64,000 bases of DNA from JABCPE02 sp963519075 (GTDB lineage: Bacteria > Bacteroidota > Bacteroidia > Flavobacteriales > Weeksellaceae). Made by a program: the position numbers and the translations under genes. This document shows positions 1 to 9,525 of this stretch, piece by piece. The stretch lies in the NCBI GenBank assembly GCA_963519075.1, contig CAUQMH010000001.1:32293-96292 (forward strand), read 5' to 3'. Under the pieces are notes generated by a model. The model searched no databases. It had not been told where the DNA came from and saw only the letters and a program-made list of their open reading frames with translations. How positions within the stretch are numbered: position 1 is the first letter of the stretch; each line of letters starts with the position of its first letter.

Positions 1-2551
1 GTTACACCAGGGAAAACTGTCGTTCCATTTTCTCTTTCTAATGTCTTTGCAGATACGCCATAGAAATCCAACAATTCTTCTGTTCCATTAAACAAATATC
101 CTCCTTGTCTGATGTCCAATTGTGCTGTGAGGTACACTCCTTTATATTTAAAGGTTGTTCCTACACTTCCTGTCCAGTCTGGTTCTACATGCCCTAGGAC
201 TTGGCCACTCTGGATCATTGGCTTACCATTACTTCCCACCAAAATATTTCCATTGGCATCTCTCATATAGGCGCTACCAACGATAGAACCATATCTTTCG
301 CCTTTTACAGCATAGATAGCAGGACTTCCTGAGAAACCTCCCATATATATTCTATCTGTTTTAGGATGTGTTTCTTCCACCAATGAGCGGATTCTACTAA
401 AATTAAAATTAACTTCCCAGCTAAAATCTTTTGCTTTGATAGGTGTGACTTTCAGTCCTGCCTCTATCCCTTTAGAAGAAGTTTGTCCTGTGTTCTCAAT
501 GGATATAGCAGCCCCTGAAGTAGGAGAAATCCTAAGTCCGATGATTCCATCTGTATTCTTGTTTTCGAAATAAGTGAACTCCAAACCAATTCTATTCTTC
601 AAGAAACGAAGTTCTGTTCCTACCTCATATTCCGTTGTAAATTCTGGCTTTAAGTCTGGATCATTCCATGTGTTTGCCACTTTGTATCCTACATAAGTCC
701 CTAAATCATTATTAAAAGGAAATTTAAGTCCTGGCACGAATCCATCACCATACTCTGCTTTTCTATATGCTTGGAAAACTAAATAAGGATCTGCATCTCT
801 TGCCGTTCTGGAAATCCCAGCACGCAGTTTACCATAACTTAATATATCCTTATTAATATTAAATGCATCCGAGAAGACAAAGGAACCACTTACCCCAGGG
901 TAGAAATAAGCTCTATTATTTTCTGGTAAAGTAGAAGCCATCTCATATCTTCCTACTAAGTTCAGGAACAAATAATTTTTGTAGCTCAAAGTAACATCTC
1001 CAAAGAACCCAAATAATGTTCTTTGGGTTTCATAGTTATAGCCTGGGTCAAAAGAAGCGATGTTATCAGTATTTACCAAACCTGGTGCAGCTAGTGCATT
1101 CCCTGTAATAACACTATTTCTGTAAGTTCTCTTGTTATAGTCCTGTCCCACCACAACTGTCAATGCCAAGTTATCCGTAATATTGGTATTGATATTTGCC
1201 ATCAATGTTGAGGTAAGCTCGTTTCTCTTCACATCATCATAAGACAAATATCCTTTCACTTTTGAGCCAGAATATATATCTCTGAATATCACTCTATTAT
1301 CTACAAAATAATCATTCCCTAATCTATAAGTCAGTTTTAACCATTTTGTTAAATCATATCCTAAATTCAAACTCGTAATGAAACGGTCACTGGATGTTTT
1401 AGCAGAGTTCTTATAAACTGACCAATATGGGTTGTCAAAACTTCCCCCTCGGAAATTGATTTGTTCGCCAGTAGCAGGATTAACATAGCCATAACCCTTC
1501 AAATCCCAGCTCACAGGAGTGTGGAACAAGGCAAAAATAGGGTTATTCCCATCCTGCCCTGCGAATGGCACATTTCCTTTGGTTTTATTATAAGAGACAT
1601 TTACTCCTGCATTGAATTTCTCTGTAACCTGCGTATTTCCATTAAATCTAAAATTGGTCTTCTCATATTCTTGGTTCGGAACTATGGATGTCTGCAAGGA
1701 ATGCCCTGCTGACAAGAAAACATTAGATTTATTAAATGAATGTGACAAAGACACATTATTATTTCTTGTTACTCCAGTTTGTAGAAACTGCTTTCTCGGG
1801 TCATAAACAGAGAGTGTAACATTTTTGCCTGCCGCATCACTATACACAGTCTGCCCTTGTATTTTTGCCCCCATGAATAAGAAGTTCCTTCTCCATACAC
1901 ACCTCTACTTCCCTGTGCATAGACTGTCTGATAATCTGGAAGAACCAAAGCATTATCTACCGCAACCTGTGTAGAAAGGACAATCTGTGGCTTCCCTGCT
2001 CTTGCTTTTCCTGATTTCGTTGTGATGAGGATAACCCCATTAGAACCTCTATTTCCATAAAGAACAGCTCCAGCTGCCCCTTTCAGGATATTGATACTCT
2101 CAATATCATCAGGGTTGATATCCGCTGCTCTGTTTGGAGAAGAAATCCCTGAGGTAGTATTGGAGTTCCCATCATTCGCATTAGTGATAGGCACTCCATC
2201 AATCACATACAGAGGCTCGTTAGAATTTGTAAGAGATTTTGCCCCTCCTCTAATGACTAATCTACTCCCAGAACCTGGCGCCCCGCCAGAAGAGATTACC
2301 TGAAGCCCTGCTGCTTTTCCCGAAAGCGAATTGACTAAATTCTGATTCCCAACTTTTGACAAGTCATCTCCGCCTACTTTCGTAGTTGAATACCCAAGAG
2401 ATTTATTCTCTCTCTTAATTCCCAAAGCGGTGATTACCACTTCGCCGATTTCCTTGACTTTCACAGAGTCTTTTGGTTTTTCCTGTGCGTTTCCTATCAC
2501 AAAGGAAGAAGAAAGAACAACTGCCAAGACATTTGATGTTAGTTTCTTCAT
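1..2551 (-). pseudogene. SusC/RagA-type TonB-linked outer membrane receptor, frameshifted and partial
   Basis: Seen: the gene starts at 2551 with a signal peptide (MKKLTSNVLAVVLSSS..., cleavage near GNAQ), a TonB-box-like stretch (KEIGEVVITALG) and a plug domain with the RIRGG-type motif (LVIRGG) and YVIDGVPI, both typical of SusC/RagA. The reading frame breaks near 1862-1872; beyond it a second minus frame (codons starting at window positions divisible by 3) stays open wherever I checked it, down to position 1, and encodes ordinary beta-barrel sequence such as QGGYLFNGTEELLDFYG. One base is missing in a run of five G or five A on the coding strand; restoring it gives the SusC-like WGAKIQGQ or WGQKIQGQ. 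Family knowledge: these proteins import oligosaccharides or peptides across the outer membrane with a SusD lipoprotein, but the downstream side, where a susD would lie, is outside the window. The usual N-terminal carboxypeptidase-regulatory-like domain is absent or very short. It may be a true pseudogene, a phase-variable gene or a sequencing error. Confidence 0.85.
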
Positions 2552-2680
2552 AATTAAAAGTTATTTTGGTTTTTCTTTGACAATTTTATAACATTTTTTT
2601 AATAAAAACAATAGATTTGTAAAAAAAAATATTAAATTTGTGCTAAATTTTATTTAAAACTTAATTTTTATTGAATATTT

Positions 2681-3280
2681 ATGAATTTAAAGCGTTTTTG
2701 GTCTGAAATTTGCATCGAGGCTGGTTGTGATGAGGTAGGAAGAGGCTGTCTGGCAGGCCCTGTGGTCGCTGCTGCTGTGATTATTGATGAAAAATTTGAC
2801 CACAACCTCATCAACGACTCTAAAAAACTTACCACAAAGGTTCGTTTAGAATTAGACCAATACATAAGGGAAAATGCGGTGGATTTCGCGATTGCAGAAG
2901 TTCCGCCTTCTTTCATTGATGAGCATAACATACTGAACGCCAGTATCCACGCGATGCACTTGGCATTAGACCAGCTAAAAACACGCCCAGAGCTGATTTT
3001 AGTGGATGGGAACAGGTTTCATCCATATAATTTCATTCCATACGAATGCATTGTAAAAGGAGACGGCAAGGTGCTTTCCATCGCGGCTGCTTCTATTTTA
3101 GCTAAAAACTACCGAGACCAGCTCATGCTGAAACTCCACGAAGAATTCCCTGAATACGCTTGGGACAAAAATGTTGGCTATCCCACCAAAGCCCATAGAG
3201 AAGCCATTAAGAAACATGGCGCTACGCCTTATCACAGGATGAGTTTTAAACTTCTAAGCGATTCTGATAAACCTTCCTGA
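2681..3280 (+). CDS. rnhB: Ribonuclease HII
   Basis: Cleaves the RNA strand of RNA-DNA hybrids and starts removal of single ribonucleotides misincorporated into DNA. The 199-residue length is normal for bacterial RNase HII. The catalytic N-terminal signature DEVGRG is at residues 17-22, followed by LAGPVVAAAV, and a further acidic residue lies in ILVDGN. The C-terminal segment VGYPTKAHREAIKKHG is the family's conserved substrate-binding region. The gene is divergent from the SusC-like receptor, with 129 AT-rich bases between them that contain two TAnnTTTG-like -7 elements (2612-2619 and 2633-2640). The ATG at 2681 fits the family start. The assignment is secure. Confidence 0.97.
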   Translation: MNLKRFWSEICIEAGCDEVGRGCLAGPVVAAAVIIDEKFDHNLINDSKKLTTKVRLELDQYIRENAVDFAIAEVPPSFIDEHNILNASIHAMHLALDQLKTRPELILVDGNRFHPYNFIPYECIVKGDGKVLSIAAASILAKNYRDQLMLKLHEEFPEYAWDKNVGYPTKAHREAIKKHGATPYHRMSFKLLSDSDKPS

Positions 3281-3335
3281 TGATTTAATAATTTGCTTAA
3301 AAGACTCTTATGTTTCCTCTTTTTAGTTTATTCAT

Positions 3336-3343
3336 TATATTTG
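3336..3343 (+). promoter_or_regulatory. Candidate -7 promoter element for the symporter gene
   Basis: TATATTTG, followed by CAAC, matches the Bacteroidetes -7 consensus TAnnTTTG and ends 19 bases before the symporter ATG at 3363. I could not place a convincing -33 TTTG at the usual spacing, so this is a partial promoter match. Confidence 0.45.
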
Positions 3344-3362
3344 CAACAAACAAAAAGTAGTA

Positions 3363-4787
3363 ATGAATTCATTTATATTTAGATTATTTCCATTATTGAT
3401 AATGACTCTCGGAGCTGTTGTCTATGGAATTAACTTTTTTTCGCCTCTTTCTAAGGCGGTGCTCTCTGGAACGCATTTTGTCATCGGTGGCGCTTTTTTA
3501 TTTTATGCCATTTTGAAAAAAGACCTTACGACTTGGATACTTACCAGCATGATTGTGGGCGTGGTGATAGGTGTGGAGTTTCCTGGTGTAGCGATGGCTC
3601 TACAGCCTCTGAGCAGTGGGTTTATCAAATTAGTAAAAACCATTGTAGGGCCTATTTTATTTGCGACTTTGGTTTATGGAATTGCTGGGCATTCTGACCT
3701 GAAACAAGTAGGAAGAATGGCGTGGAAATCTTTGCTTTATTTCAATGTAGCGACGACTCTTGCTATCCTAATAGGTTTGGTATCCATCAATATATCCAAT
3801 GCTGGTGTAGGGATAGATTTGAGCCAATTTCCTCAGCACGACCTACCTTCTGGTTCGGGAGTTAAGGAAAATGATTTAAAAGCTCTAAAACAAATTCCTG
3901 AAGCTGACCAATGGATATACAAGGTAACGGCTTTCTTCCGTGATATTTTCCCTGAAAATATTATAAAGTCTATTTATGAAAATCAGGTGCTGCAAATTGT
4001 AGTTTTCTCTGTAGTTTTTGGTATCGGACTGGCTATGCTGGATGAAAAGAAGAAAAAGCCAATGATAGACTTTGTGGAAAGTCTAGCGGAAGTGATGTTT
4101 AAATACACTAAAATCGTGATGTATTTTGCTCCTGTCGGAGTAGGTGCAGCGATGGCATATACGGTAGGACATATGGGAATAGACATTTTAAAATATTTGT
4201 TCTTACTCCTGCTGACTCTTTATGCTGCGATATTTGCATTTGTTATGCTGGTATTACTGCCACTAGCCATGTATCTGAAAATCCCAATCAAAAACTTCAT
4301 TTCTGCTATCAAAGAACCTGTTTCTATCGCTTTTGCTACGACAAGTTCTGATGCTGCCTTACCTAAAGTAATGAGCAATATGGAAGCCTTTGGCGTGCCT
4401 CGTAGAATTGTTTCCTTCGTGGTACCTACGGGATATAGTTTTAATCTTGACGGAACTGCACTTTATCTATCATTAGCATCTATATTCGTGGCTCAGGCCG
4501 CTGGGATGGAATTGACTTTCGGACAACAACTGCTGATGTGCCTTACATTGATGATTACAAGTAAGGGAGTGGCAGCCATACCGAGAGCCTCTCTGATTGT
4601 CCTTATCGCTACAGCTGAGCAATTTGGGCTTCCGCTGATTATCATTTCTGCTATTTTAGGAATAGATGAACTGATGGACATGGGAAGAACCTCTTTGAAT
4701 GTGATTGGGAACTGTATGGCTTCCGTTTTCATTGCAAAATGGGAAGGAGAATTTGATCAAGAAAAAGCCGAAAATTATGGAAAATAG
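3363..4787 (+). CDS. Dicarboxylate/amino acid:cation symporter (DAACS family)
   Basis: A secondary transporter of the GltP/GltT/DctA family, expected to import glutamate, aspartate or C4-dicarboxylates with Na+ or H+ across the inner membrane. Family signatures are visible: the serine-rich reentrant loop (FATTSSDAALPKVM) around residue 322, and FNLDGTALYLSLASIFVAQ further on, which corresponds to the conserved NMDGT cation-site motif, here NLDGT. The C-terminal DELMDMGRTSLNVIGN is also conserved. At 474 residues it is longer than the roughly 420 typical of GltP, because the N-terminus carries about 50 extra residues with two additional hydrophobic segments before the usual first helix. The stop overlaps the start of the next gene by 11 bases, so the two are probably co-transcribed. 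Substrate cannot be decided from sequence. Confidence 0.93.
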   Translation: MNSFIFRLFPLLIMTLGAVVYGINFFSPLSKAVLSGTHFVIGGAFLFYAILKKDLTTWILTSMIVGVVIGVEFPGVAMALQPLSSGFIKLVKTIVGPILFATLVYGIAGHSDLKQVGRMAWKSLLYFNVATTLAILIGLVSINISNAGVGIDLSQFPQHDLPSGSGVKENDLKALKQIPEADQWIYKVTAFFRDIFPENIIKSIYENQVLQIVVFSVVFGIGLAMLDEKKKKPMIDFVESLAEVMFKYTKIVMYFAPVGVGAAMAYTVGHMGIDILKYLFLLLLTLYAAIFAFVMLVLLPLAMYLKIPIKNFISAIKEPVSIAFATTSSDAALPKVMSNMEAFGVPRRIVSFVVPTGYSFNLDGTALYLSLASIFVAQAAGMELTFGQQLLMCLTLMITSKGVAAIPRASLIVLIATAEQFGLPLIIISAILGIDELMDMGRTSLNVIGNCMASVFIAKWEGEFDQEKAENYGK

Positions 4788-5274
4788 AAAAAATCAATTG
4801 AGAAATATTTTTAGTATTTTGCTCATATCTTTCTCTGTAGGATTGTACGCACAGGATGGTTTTTCTTTTAAAAGGAGTGTCCTTGACAAAACAGCTATTG
4901 GCTTGGATTACAACTACATTGGAAGAAATACACTCGCTGTAGGAATAGACTACAATGCAGGAAGACAGGACAAATCCATCACAATAGGAGCTTTTGGTCG
5001 TTATTTCAGAGGAAAAGATAGCAAAGACCATTTTATCCCAGAACTAAAAGTAGGGTATTACGATGGCGGTGGATATGCTGGTCTAGTGGTTTCTACTAAA
5101 CATTTCAGCCCTATCGTAGGTTTTTCTTTTTTGAAATTTATGAATGTTTATGGTGGATATTCTATTCCTTTTGATTCTGAAAAGAACCTAAATGGCTTTT
5201 CTATAGGAGTAAGTATCAATATAGGTCTGACCTATATGAGTAAATATTACGATAAATTCGTTTTTATGCGATAA
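4777..5274 (+). CDS. Hypothetical secreted protein, possibly a small outer membrane barrel
   Basis: I do not recognise this family. From the ATG at 4777 the 165-residue product has a basic N-terminus, a hydrophobic core and a cleavage-like site (SVGLYAQ-DG), typical of a flavobacterial signal peptide. The mature part is rich in alternating glycine and aromatic residues (AVGIDYNAG, TIGAFGRYFRG, VGYYDGGGYAGL), which suggests beta-strands of an outer membrane barrel. A longer reading frame from 4705 would put 24 residues before the signal peptide, so the internal ATG is preferred. The start overlaps the symporter stop by 11 bases. A terminator follows immediately. Confidence 0.7.
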   Translation: MENRKNQLRNIFSILLISFSVGLYAQDGFSFKRSVLDKTAIGLDYNYIGRNTLAVGIDYNAGRQDKSITIGAFGRYFRGKDSKDHFIPELKVGYYDGGGYAGLVVSTKHFSPIVGFSFLKFMNVYGGYSIPFDSEKNLNGFSIGVSINIGLTYMSKYYDKFVFMR

Positions 5275-5277
5275 AAA

Positions 5278-5300
5278 AAACTCCACTAAATGTGGAGTTT
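5278..5300. terminator. Bidirectional rho-independent terminator
   Basis: Perfect 9-base arms AAACTCCAC (5278-5286) and GTGGAGTTT (5292-5300) with a 5-base loop, flanked by A-runs on the left and T-runs on the right. It lies between the convergent ends of the small secreted protein gene and ftsZ and can serve both. Confidence 0.85.
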
Positions 5301-5307
5301 TTTATTT

Positions 5308-7209
5308 TTAATCTACATCTTTATTTAAGAATCTATTTCGTCTTACTTCCATTTTTCCTTTGTCATTTTCGGAAATAAAACTAGATATTTTTTGTTCCCT
5401 ATCTAATGGATTTTCAAAATCAACATCTATATTTCTTCTTCTAAAAGCAGGAATCATTTCATAGATATCTATCTTTTTCTCATCATTTCCTTGAAATCTA
5501 GAAGAATTAAACTCTTTTAATTTATTTCTTCTCTCCTGTATTCTGCTATCTTCCTCTTCCGTTCTTCTTTTTTCAATGATGGTAAATTCCTCTTTCTGCT
5601 CTATATTAGGAAAATCATTTTTTGGAGTTTCTGGCTGAGTTTGATTAGTTACAGGAAATTTAGGTTCTTCTTTTTGAGGAGCAGTTTCCTCTCTCATTTC
5701 CACTCTGAAATTAACAGGCGCTTCCTTCACTTGAAAAGAAAAATCTTCTTCTTTTGGTTTATCTTCCTCTAAATCAAATGTAAAAGAAACTGGCTCTAGC
5801 TCAGCATAAGAAAATAGATCATATTCCTTCACTGGCTCTTCTTCCGCTTGAAAAAAAGAAGGTTCTTCTTCCTCTCTGAATTTAAAACTCGTCACGAAAT
5901 CATCTTCTCTTCTCTCCTCTAGCACAGTTGTCTGGTGAAAATCAAACTTTTCTTCCGCTTTTTCTACTGAAAAACTATTGGTAGGAAAATTAGAATTGGT
6001 GTTTGAGTTTGAGTTTGAGTTAGAATTATTATCTAAACGAAAAAACTGTCGTTTCTGTTCTTCTCTAACTTCTTGTCTATTACTTGGTCTACGAACATCA
6101 TTCACAGGAGTTTCTTTAACGGGTTGAGATTCTACAACTGGTATATCTGGTTTTTTAATACCTCCATTCAAATCATGAATAATACGCTCTGCTGGGATAG
6201 CTGTATTTTTCTCATGTTCAGGCGCGAATCCTGTCGCTACCACTAAGACCTTAATAGACTCTCCTAATCCATCCTCTGTTCCTACCCCAAAAATTACATC
6301 CGCCTTGTTTCCTCCTCCTGCTTCATTCTGAATATAACTACTAATGAATTTGATTTCATTCATTTTCGCTTTATGCTCTTCTCCACTTAGAATAAGAAGC
6401 ATAACTTTTTTCGCTCCTGTAATCTTATTATCATTCAATAGTGGAGAATCCAGCGCTCTCTTCACTGCATCTTCTGCTCTATTCTCACCTGATGCTATTC
6501 CTATGGACATCAACGCTGTTCCTGAATTTTCAAGGACAGTTTTAGCATCACGGAAGTCAATATTAACTTTAAACGGAGCAGTAATGACCTCTGCCATACC
6601 TTTCGCAGCGTTGGTCAGCACTTCGTTTGCTTGAGAAAACGCCTCTTCGTAGTCTAAATCAGGATATTGTTCTGCTAATCTATCATTATTAATAATAATC
6701 AAAGAGTCTACATTTTCTCTTAGTTTTTCTAATCCAAAATGAGCTTGTTCTAATCTTCTTTTTCCTTCAAAATCAAAAGGCAAAGTTACAATAGCTATCG
6801 TAAGAATGCCCAACTCTTTAGCAACCTGAGCTACCACTGGCGCAGCACCTGTACCTGTACCACCACCCATACCTGCGGTGATAAAGACCATTTTGGTGTT
6901 ATGACCAAGTGCTTCTCGGATATCATCCATACTTTCAATAGCAGCCTTCTCTCCTACTTCTGGATCTGCTCCCGCACCAAGTCCTTCTGTTGTTCGTGTC
7001 CCAAGCTGAACTTTATTAGAAACAGAATGCTCATCCAACGCCTGCGCATCTGTATTTAGTACGATGAAATCAACTCCATGGATACCTCTTTCGTACATGT
7101 GTTGTAGTGCATTGTTTCCTCCACCACCTACACCAATTACTTTAATGATAGATGATCTGTCTTTAGGTGCTTTGAAGTCTATTTCTATATCTTGATTAAA
7201 ACCTCCCAT
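5308..7209 (-). CDS. ftsZ: Cell division protein FtsZ
   Basis: Tubulin-like GTPase that polymerises into the division ring at midcell. The GTP-binding glycine loop GGGTGTG is at residues 115-121, with the N-terminal nucleotide-binding stretch VGGGGNNAL near 28-35 and the T7 loop NIDFRDAKTVL near 216-226. At 633 residues it is much longer than the 383 of E. coli; the excess is a disordered, Glu/Gln/Pro-rich linker after about residue 330, which is common in Bacteroidetes. The linker contains an Asn-Ser repeat encoded by a six-base tandem repeat at 6001-6024. A conserved tail (IPAFRRRNIDVDF) lies near the C-terminus and probably binds FtsA. It is the last gene of the dcw cluster, 47 bases after ftsA, and is followed by a terminator. 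Highly secure. Confidence 0.98.
   Translation of the reverse strand: MGGFNQDIEIDFKAPKDRSSIIKVIGVGGGGNNALQHMYERGIHGVDFIVLNTDAQALDEHSVSNKVQLGTRTTEGLGAGADPEVGEKAAIESMDDIREALGHNTKMVFITAGMGGGTGTGAAPVVAQVAKELGILTIAIVTLPFDFEGKRRLEQAHFGLEKLRENVDSLIIINNDRLAEQYPDLDYEEAFSQANEVLTNAAKGMAEVITAPFKVNIDFRDAKTVLENSGTALMSIGIASGENRAEDAVKRALDSPLLNDNKITGAKKVMLLILSGEEHKAKMNEIKFISSYIQNEAGGGNKADVIFGVGTEDGLGESIKVLVVATGFAPEHEKNTAIPAERIIHDLNGGIKKPDIPVVESQPVKETPVNDVRRPSNRQEVREEQKRQFFRLDNNSNSNSNSNTNSNFPTNSFSVEKAEEKFDFHQTTVLEERREDDFVTSFKFREEEEPSFFQAEEEPVKEYDLFSYAELEPVSFTFDLEEDKPKEEDFSFQVKEAPVNFRVEMREETAPQKEEPKFPVTNQTQPETPKNDFPNIEQKEEFTIIEKRRTEEEDSRIQERRNKLKEFNSSRFQGNDEKKIDIYEMIPAFRRRNIDVDFENPLDREQKISSFISENDKGKMEVRRNRFLNKDVD
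6001..6024 (-). repeat. Hexanucleotide tandem repeat inside the ftsZ linker
   Basis: Three exact GTTTGA units on the plus strand plus a fourth variant GTTAGA. Read on the coding strand they give alternating Ser and Asn codons (SNSNSN). The unit length is a multiple of three, so copy-number change would lengthen or shorten the FtsZ linker without a frameshift. Confidence 0.8.
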
Positions 7210-7256
7210 AGTTTATGTTATCTTTTTATATCCTTGTTTTTATTGTTTTCTTTTAA

Positions 7257-8639
7257 TTAATTTTCTTCTTCCTCAAAAAAATTCTTAAACTTTTTCATGA
7301 AACGCACACTCCATGCTTCTTTTTTAGGCTCTTCTTGAACCTCTTTTGTTGATACAGTTTCAGGCTGCTTCTCCACAGGTTTTGGAGCTACCTCTTCTAC
7401 TGGTTTAGAAACTTCCTCTTTTTTGTCTTGTATCTCTAGATTTTCTTGTTTTTCATTGATTCTGAGACTCTCCATCAGTAATCCAATAGCTGTGGAATAC
7501 TCTGGACTTCTCAAAAGTTGGTTTTTATCATTAATGATATACTCATTAGCATAGCCTATTCTACAGTCAAATCCTGTCACATAATTTGCCAGCTGGCGAA
7601 GGTTTCTCAGATTAGAACCTCCTCCTGTAAGTACCATGCCTGCAATAAGTTTTCTTTTCTGTTCATTAACTCCATAGGACTTCATTTCATAAGCTCCATA
7701 GGATTTTAATTCATTATTTACCATCTCTAGGATTTCCTCCACTCTTGCACTGATAATACTTGCAAGGGATTTCAAAGAAATTTCCTTTTCCTCTCTTCCA
7801 TGAAGCCCTGGTATGGTAACATAGGCATTTTCCTTTTCTAATTCAGGAACTGCTGAACCAAAATTTATCTTTAACTGCTCTGCATGTTTTTCTATAATAG
7901 AACAGCCTTCCTTGATATCTTCTGTAATAATTCCTCCTCCGTAAGGTATAACGCACGTATGACGGATAATATTATCCTTAAAAACAGCTACATCAGTAGT
8001 TCCTCCTCCTATATCTACAATTGCCACTCCTGCTTCTTTCTCCTCCTGAGTAAGAACAGCTTCTGCAGATGCTAACGGCTCCAAAGTCAAAGCTTCCAGC
8101 TCTAGACCTGCTTCTTTGACACATCGAACCACATTTTTGATGGACGCCATCTGTCCCACTACCACATGAAACTTAGCTTCTAGACGAGTTCCATGCATAC
8201 CTATTGGCTCTATAATTTCTTCTTCAGAATCTACTTTATATTCTTGTGGAAGGACATGAATAATCTCTTCACCTGGATGCACGGCTATTTTCTTAACCTG
8301 CTCTTTTAGTTTTGATATATCCACTTCAGTGATATAGGACTCTGGGTCTTGTCTCCCTATATAATCTGTATGCTGTAAGGAACGGATATGTTTCCCTGCA
8401 ATACCTACAGTTACTTTTTTGATAGGAACTTTTGCTGACTTTTCTGCCTCGCTGATAGCAGCTTTAATGGAACTAATGGTATGAGCGATGTTATGCACTA
8501 TACCTTTTCGTACACCGAGACTCTTGCTCTTTCCTACTCCCATCACCTCTATTTTCCCATGAGCACTTCTACGCCCTACTATGGCTACTATCTTTGTCGT
8601 CCCTATATCTAGTCCTACTGAATATTCATTTGCTTCCAT
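7257..8639 (-). CDS. ftsA: Cell division protein FtsA
   Basis: Actin-like ATPase that tethers FtsZ filaments to the inner membrane. The N-terminal phosphate loop GLDIGTTKIVAIVG (residues 9-22) and the second phosphate region VDIGGGTTDVAVF (about 208-220) define the actin/Hsp70 fold; the inserted SHS2/1C domain lies between about residues 85 and 165. The protein is 460 residues, with a Lys/Glu/Pro-rich linker and a terminal amphipathic segment (WSVRFMKKFKNFF) that would be the membrane-targeting helix. It lies between ftsQ (18 bases) and ftsZ (47 bases), the usual order. Secure. Confidence 0.97.
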   Translation of the reverse strand: MEANEYSVGLDIGTTKIVAIVGRRSAHGKIEVMGVGKSKSLGVRKGIVHNIAHTISSIKAAISEAEKSAKVPIKKVTVGIAGKHIRSLQHTDYIGRQDPESYITEVDISKLKEQVKKIAVHPGEEIIHVLPQEYKVDSEEEIIEPIGMHGTRLEAKFHVVVGQMASIKNVVRCVKEAGLELEALTLEPLASAEAVLTQEEKEAGVAIVDIGGGTTDVAVFKDNIIRHTCVIPYGGGIITEDIKEGCSIIEKHAEQLKINFGSAVPELEKENAYVTIPGLHGREEKEISLKSLASIISARVEEILEMVNNELKSYGAYEMKSYGVNEQKRKLIAGMVLTGGGSNLRNLRQLANYVTGFDCRIGYANEYIINDKNQLLRSPEYSTAIGLLMESLRINEKQENLEIQDKKEEVSKPVEEVAPKPVEKQPETVSTKEVQEEPKKEAWSVRFMKKFKNFFEEEEN

Positions 8640-8657
8640 CTAATATTCGTGTTTTTA

Positions 8658-9524
8658 CTATTTCTTTTTATCTTTGTTTCCCTCTGATTTCTCAGATTTT
8701 GGTTTTGTTTCTTCTTTTTTGTTCTCGCTGTTAGAGCCTTCTTTTACTTCCTCTTTACTTTTTTCTTCGGGTTTATAGACTCTTTCTTTGGATTCTTTAT
8801 CTTCATTTCCCTTTCGCAGAGTAGTCACTATCTGATTATCATATTTTACTGAAATTTTTGAATATTTCATTTGGTCTTGATAAATCAAATATTTTTCTAC
8901 AAAAGTCTTAAACCCCTTTATCTTAAACCCTAAATTTTCCAGCCTTCCCAGCTCTACAACATAGTTTCCTTCATTCGTCATCAGATAATAATCATTCCCC
9001 TTTTTGCTAATCCCTACAAAGAAATTTTTACTAAAATCATCCCTGTTTATGATTTTCACAAGCTCCACCAACATGGGATACTCCTCTGAACTCACCTTCC
9101 CAGAAACCAGCATGCACTGATAGGAATAATTGTTAGATGCAGGGAATTCCACCCCTTTTTCATCCACATAAAAAGATTGGTCTTTTTTTGAAAGCCGAAA
9201 AATAGGAATTCTCTGGCTAATATCCAAATTTAATTGACCATTTAGTTTCAAGTAAACATTCGCACTATCCACCATGGGCATTGCTCTTATTGCCCTTTCC
9301 AAGGACAAAATATTCAGGTCGCCTATCCTATTTGTCGGATTTTCCTTTCTTATGATTTCTCTGACAATTTTATCATTGATAAAAGACACAGGTTTTTTTT
9401 GCAGCATTTTCACTACGATATCCTCTAAAGGTCTATTATTAAACCTTTGTAAAGAAAATCTGAGCAGAAATATCCAAATCCCCGCCACGAAAATGATTTT
9501 CAAAAACCTATATTTCTTTTTCAT
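8658..9524 (-). CDS. ftsQ: Cell division protein FtsQ
   Basis: Bitopic inner-membrane component of the divisome that links early and late division proteins. It has one N-terminal membrane segment (FLKIIFVAGIWIFLLRFSL), followed by a periplasmic POTRA-like region (residues about 35-110) containing RAMPMVDSANVYLKLNG and the beta-domain. The last 50 residues are an unusual, highly charged Lys/Glu/Ser tail. Sequence conservation of FtsQ is low, so the call rests on topology, length (288) and position: it starts one base after the murC stop and precedes ftsA, the usual order in flavobacterial dcw clusters. Confidence 0.9.
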   Translation of the reverse strand: MKKKYRFLKIIFVAGIWIFLLRFSLQRFNNRPLEDIVVKMLQKKPVSFINDKIVREIIRKENPTNRIGDLNILSLERAIRAMPMVDSANVYLKLNGQLNLDISQRIPIFRLSKKDQSFYVDEKGVEFPASNNYSYQCMLVSGKVSSEEYPMLVELVKIINRDDFSKNFFVGISKKGNDYYLMTNEGNYVVELGRLENLGFKIKGFKTFVEKYLIYQDQMKYSKISVKYDNQIVTTLRKGNEDKESKERVYKPEEKSKEEVKEGSNSENKKEETKPKSEKSEGNKDKKK

Positions 9525-9525
9525 C

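Noticed and set aside
1461..1806. Plus-strand open frames inside the SusC-like receptor
   Set aside because: They lie opposite the open minus frame that continues the receptor and have no family features, start context or conservation signal.
4729..5031. Minus-strand open frame between the symporter and ftsZ
   Set aside because: It is opposite a well-supported secreted-protein gene and has no features of its own.
6001..6024. CRISPR-like repeats
   Set aside because: A six-base tandem repeat inside a coding region, without spacers.
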